A stretch of 64,000 bases of DNA from Ehretia macrophylla (Eukaryota; Streptophyta; Magnoliopsida; Boraginales; Ehretiaceae): the NCBI GenBank assembly GCA_037974665.1, contig CM075773.1, positions 33,738,853 through 33,802,852 of the forward strand, written 5' to 3'. Below are positions 59,559 through 64,000 of the stretch, one piece after another; position 1 is the stretch's first letter; each line of letters begins with the position of its first letter. The translations under genes and the position numbers were made by a program. Below the pieces are notes generated by a model. The model was given only the letters and a program-made list of their open reading frames with translations, did not search any database and was not told the origin of the DNA.

Positions 59559-60790
59559 TGTTGTGTGAATTCTAACGCAAGTGCACGTGTCACAACAAGT
59601 AATAAAATGATGAATAAAGATCGTTCTCACGAGGACTGAGATTATTAACTATCGAAATTGGTTTAGCTTTAACTTTATTTGGATGACCAAAATTTAAGAG
59701 TTTGTAATTAAAAACTAAAGAGATAACAAAACTAATGGAAATAACAACTAAACAATTGCAAATTTGATGAAAACTTTGATTCGATAATTGGAGAGTTCTA
59801 AGGATTACGATTTTACCAAGATTTATCCTACTCAAATTTGCTGATTAATTCCAATTGACGACTATTCCTTATGCTGCCAGCAATCTCGCTAAGGTAAATA
59901 TTAATCTTTCTCAAGCATTAATACCATATCCCACTAAGCAAGCTACCTACATCTCTGTGATAACTGTGAATTTATGGAATGCATTAAATCCTAGAAATTT
60001 AAATGCTGCATTAGATCTCATAACTATCTCTAGCTTATGACAATTTAATGATACTCAACACATGGTCTAGTTTAGTTATCACTTCTCAGTCTCAAACTAA
60101 ACCACAAAACAAGCAATTATTGGCTAGAAAATCACAAGCATTACGTATAGTGTTAAATATTCAGCATAAAAATAGAATAATCAATCAACCAATCAATTCA
60201 ACATAATTCAATTAATCAAAATATGGCTACATCGCAGCCCTAGAAAAATAATCTAGCAACTCATAATCAACGTAAATGAAATTCAAAATATATTAAAGTT
60301 CATGATGAGAGAGAGAGAAAAACTAGAAATCTCAAGAAAGTCATGTCTAATCTTGTCTCTGATCCGTCCTTCCTCGTCAATCTTGTGTTTTCTTGCATTT
60401 TCTCCTCTCCAAACTTTGGTTTTTCTCCCCAAGAACTAGCAGCCAGTCCAAAAACTCTCTTTTTGTTGGTCTGATACTCTTTTATCGTAGGGTTTTCTTC
60501 TTTTCGCGCCTTTTTACAAAATTGCCCTTAAAAATCCTGCGACACTGTGTAGCTGCGCTATGACTGCGCTACTTTTATTTTCTCTTTAATTTCTTCACGA
60601 ACTGCATAAAAGATTACCTCAGTCATTTTCCTTGAATCTTGGCCTTAAAAATCCATGTCTCCTCATATAATTCACCTACATCACAAAACAAACATGGAAC
60701 AAATCAAATTGCTCAAAAATTACTCAAGAACTAACAAAATTTAAATGAAAAGATGCTGAAATCATATATCAATATTACCCTCAACAAACA
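59559..60790 (-). repeat. Athila-like LTR, middle copy shared by two elements
   Basis: About 1,232 bp, from tgttgtgtgaattctaacgc to accctcaacaaaca, with TG...CA ends. It is bordered on the left by a primer-binding site and on the right by the complement of a polypurine tract (cccccaaactt). It therefore acts as 5' LTR of one element and 3' LTR of the other. Confidence 0.85.
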
Positions 60791-63232
60791 CCCCCAAACT
60801 TAAACTTTGTTTGTCCTCAAGCAAAAGACACACTAAAGGAAGAAACAAATTAAAAACTAAAAACTCGACACAAAAATAACTCATGAAAGCAATGCTGTAG
60901 GATAGTAAATTTTCACTGCCTCAGTAGCTTTTTCCCAACTCAAGATGTGACTTACAATCATAAGCATGAGAAATAATAACTTTACATAAATCTCATTTTA
61001 CTTCAAATCCCCCAAGTGAGTGTGTGAATAGCCTTTATCCTAATCAATTGTACCCGGATGAGTTTATGCAAGTTAAGTGAAATCATCAATATGTAGCTTT
61101 TATGTTCAACCACGTAGGACTTCATAAGCTTACTTTTCATGCCCCTCTCCACTAATGTAGGTTAATCATAGCATTAAAGATCAGTAGGACTTTACATTTG
61201 GTTGTAATGTGTGACTAGGGTCAAGGTAGGATAATGGATATAATAAATGGCTAAACTACCTATAAGCAAACAACTATTCGAGAATGTTCAATAGAGCACA
61301 CGCCAACTCATCTTCGTACCACCAAAACTATTCAACATATCTCTTCTTCTTTCATCTTTCATTTCACTTCCTCAACAATTATTCACAACATTTAAAAACG
61401 CATAAAGAGTCCACACTCCCCCAAACTTGCATTTTTATATTAACTACAAGGAGTGTGGTTGTTCTCTTTTCTTTTTGTTCTTCTCTTCTTTTTTCTAATG
61501 ATGATTTTCTTCTTCTTTTTTTTTCTTTTTTTTTTTTCAAAACAAAACAACACATTACCCAATCATCATACCTCCCATCATCCAATACAAAACATATCTC
61601 CATATAATCATCCTAGAACAATCATATGTTGATTAGGTGCCCTTATCACAGGGATACTACTACCAGTTTCCACTACTCAACAAGCACAGCTTCAACCACA
61701 ACAATATCCATGCCAAATAATTACCCAGCCACTACGGAGGTTCACAATAGAATCAGTCTTTACTTCAACAGGATTTCCAAAAAAAACTTTATGCCTCGTT
61801 TAGAACTTTAATCAAACAAGTAGTATTCAATCAAGACCCACAACATACTCGAACCAACAAACACAATTTTAACCCCAATCACCTTGTACTCTAACCAATA
61901 TCACAATTTCACCCAAGCATCCATGACTTCTACAACTCAACAAGCCTACCATAAGTCAATATAAATACACCCAACAAAACTGAGCTAACAGCAAAACAAT
62001 CACAAGATTCCTAACCAATACGTCAATGCGACAAGGAGGAAACTGAAACAGTTCGAAGGCCACAGAAGACCAATAATAACAAGAGAAAGCAGCAGCAACT
62101 GTGAATAACAAGAATCAACAATGCGATCACCAAAGTACCCTCAAACTGTGTCGCTCTTAGAAATCAGTAAGACCAATGCCACCAATCACAAAAAGTTTAG
62201 CAACGCAACCCAAAATCGTGGGCACAACCCCTATTTGCGCACAAGTGCCAAATGTTTTCCTGTCATCTTCTCTTTTTTTTTCTTTTTTTTTTTTCGTTCA
62301 AGATACAAAAGACAACCAATCCAAACAATTTGGCTTGCTCGCTAGTATGAACAAAGTTTCGGTTCCTGTGATCTTTTTTAATTTTAAAAGTAGATGTCTA
62401 CCAACAAACAAATAAGAACACCAAAGAAATTAACAGAATACTTACCAAGGCAACAGGGTCCTCCGTCGCCGCTGCAACGCCGCCGGATCTGTCTTCGCCA
62501 TGAAAGCCAATGGGTGCTGTTTCGCTGTTCGTTTTCTCTTTTTTTTCAGTATATGGTGTCTGAGAAGAAGCTTACGTGAGAAGGAGAAGTTCTGATTTTG
62601 TTCAGTTTTGGAGTTGTTGATGTGGGTAAAAGTATTGGATGGGGTTTATAATGGGTATGGATCGGGTAGGCTTCTTGGGTATGTGTTGAGTTGTGAGGGT
62701 TGATAGGTTAGAGTGGGAATTGGGTTGGGTAATATGAAAGGGTTTATGGGCTTGATAAGTAGTGATTTGATTTGTTTTTTTGAGCGTCAATGCAAAAGAC
62801 GCCAGCGCAGTAGCGCCATTTTGTAATGCAGCAGCGCTACTATTTCTTTTGAACAACTCTAAAACAAACGTAGCTTCTGATGACTCCAGCACAGTTGCAC
62901 TAGCATTTAGCGCAACAACGCTACTGCACAACTTTATTTCTTCTTGTTTTCCTCTTCTATGCACGTAACCTCTTCACTCCAAACATGAATTTCTTCATAT
63001 TTTCTCCTCTAAATGAATTGGTAAAAACCTCTCATTGCCTCGACTTCCCCCAAACTTATTCTTGAACCTATCATGACAATAAAAATGAACCATTTAGCTA
63101 CGACAGTTGTAATTTAAAAAATAACTAAAAACAACTAAAACTATGAAATCTAAAATAAGGAAAAGAATTCGGGTTGCCTCCCGAAAAGCGCTTGTTTTAA
63201 CGTCGACAGCCCGACGGAGCAATTTTTCATGA
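60791..63232 (-). other. 3' non-coding region of the right Athila copy
   Basis: The first 470 bp match 56886-57358. The rest is non-coding with T-rich tracts (61507-61541, 62272-62296). At about 62785-62930 motifs such as cagcgcagtagcgcc / gcagcgctac / acaacgctactgc recur. No envelope-like gene was recognised. Confidence 0.6.
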
Positions 63233-64000
63233 CTAGTTGAGGTTGACAACGGTCTTGTACTTGTCAAACTCATCATTCCAATATGCCTTCAACCGTTGTT
63301 CGTCGACCTTGAACGTCCCTTTCTTTGAATGGGTGACTTCCACAGCACCATAAGGCAACACCTTAATCACAACAAAGAGGCCAGACCATCTTGACTTGCA
63401 TTTTCCAGGAATCCGTGGGTTATAAAGAAGTATTTGTTGCCGAGGAGAGAAATCTGTTCTCGAAACGGGTTTGTCCTGCCATTCTTTTATCATCTTCTTG
63501 TAACTTCTTATATTCTCATCTTCTTCATCACCTAATTCGTCCAGCTCATTCAATTGCAACAATTTTTTCTCACCCGTTGCTTGCACACCTATGTTTAGTT
63601 GTTTAATCGCCCAATATTCTTTGTGCTCCAATCCCACCAAAGAATTATCTTTTAACAAGCTCGCCTCCAAGGGATCCAATTGACCCCCATGGTTACACCC
63701 TATAACTTTTACGGCATCAATGCGAAAACAACTATCACTCGCTTCTGGGTACTTGTAAGCTTTGAACACATTAAAGGTTACCTCATCGTCTTGTACTCGT
63801 AACCTAAGCTCACCCTTTCAAACATCAATAAGTGCTCCTCCAGTTGCAAGGAAAGGTCTTCCAAGAATGATAGGAATTTCCTTATCTTCCTCCATATCAA
63901 ACACTATGAAATCTACAGGAAAAATGAATTTATCAACTTTGACGAGTACATCTTCAATTACTCCTCTGGGATGCTTTAGCGAACGATCAGTTAACTGTAA
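63233..64000 (-). pseudogene. Protease fused to integrase C-terminus by internal deletion
   Basis: From the right edge the frame reads the protease region ([20 protein letters not shown]). It passes a TGA at about 63816-63818, continues KGELRLRVQDDEVTFNVFKA and SDSCFRIDAV, then runs without a break into the integrase tail (HKEYWAIKQLNIGVQATGEK, LLYNPRIPGKCKSRWSGLFV, YGAVEV). Reverse transcriptase, RNase H and the integrase core are missing. The 178-codon open frame at 63233-63769 spans the joint. Confidence 0.8.

Larger units (their letters stand above)
55667..64000 (-). mobile_element. Two Athila-like Ty3/gypsy elements in tandem, sharing an LTR
   Basis: On the minus strand, right to left, the order is: protease-to-integrase remnant (64000-63233), 3' non-coding region (63232-60791), LTR (60790-59559), primer-binding site, gag (59415 to about 57600), protease (57571-57362), a deletion joint, 3' non-coding remnant (57358-56886), LTR (56885-55667). 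The middle LTR has internal sequence on both sides, so it serves two elements. This is the product expected from unequal recombination between LTRs. Both copies lack reverse transcriptase and are dead. The bases before the left LTR are gtcaa; the other duplication would lie outside the window. Confidence 0.8.

Noticed and set aside
61284-62579. Envelope-like gene downstream of integrase in the Athila-like element
   Set aside because: Only short frames full of low-complexity T/C-rich sequence; no signal peptide plus membrane-anchor pattern.
1-64000. CRISPR array, bacterial operon or organelle DNA
   Set aside because: All genes have plant nuclear introns and the repeats are transposon-related; nothing prokaryotic was seen.

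Overview
The window is nuclear DNA of a flowering plant, most likely a eudicot. It carries spliced plant-type genes (a class B heat-stress factor, a Nup50-type nucleoporin, a UTR2-type nucleotide-sugar transporter), CACTA (En/Spm) elements and Athila-like Ty3/gypsy elements with a tRNA-Asp-type primer site. The species cannot be named from the sequence alone.

Positions 1-28,400 are gene-bearing. They hold a two-exon HsfB2-type repressor gene (+, 2883-4296) with heat-shock elements upstream, an intronless C2-domain gene of the BAP/SRC2 kind (+, 10218-10715), a decayed multi-pass membrane protein gene (-, 12497-14775), an intact nine-exon Nup50/RanBP1-domain gene (-, 15915-23121), and a UTR2-type transporter gene (-, 24291-26867). 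The transporter gene has lost one exon and has a 4-bp frameshift. Small elements sit between them: a MITE at 1114-1443, a LINE remnant near 4.9-5.2 kb, a SINE at 9332-9413 with 19-nt target duplications, a MULE-type MITE at 27397-27739 with a 9-bp duplication, and a second SINE-like unit near 27.9 kb.

From 28,469 to the right edge the window is nested transposable elements. A CACTA element (CACTA-1) starts at 28469. It carries a degenerate TNP2-type transposase (31.1-34.7 kb), pieces of two host genes (an aldo-keto reductase at 29.8-30.1 kb and a casein kinase 1 at 34.95-35.14 kb), and a seven-exon Transposase_24-type gene (51.9-54.5 kb) broken only by one TGA. Inside it lies a second complete CACTA element (CACTA-2, 38552-51339, TSD TTG). 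CACTA-2 has no Transposase_21 domain but carries Transposase_24, Transpos_assoc and Transposase_32-like genes, plus a 3.8-kb array of about 400-bp repeats each centred on a palindrome. A 2.5-kb solo LTR (40286-42786, TSD AATAC) is nested inside CACTA-2.

From 55,667 onward there are two Athila-like elements in tandem on the minus strand, joined through a shared LTR (59559-60790). Each has a different internal deletion, one of which fuses protease to the integrase tail in a single reading frame. The right end of CACTA-1 was not found and may lie beyond the window. No CRISPR, rRNA or convincing tRNA gene was seen.
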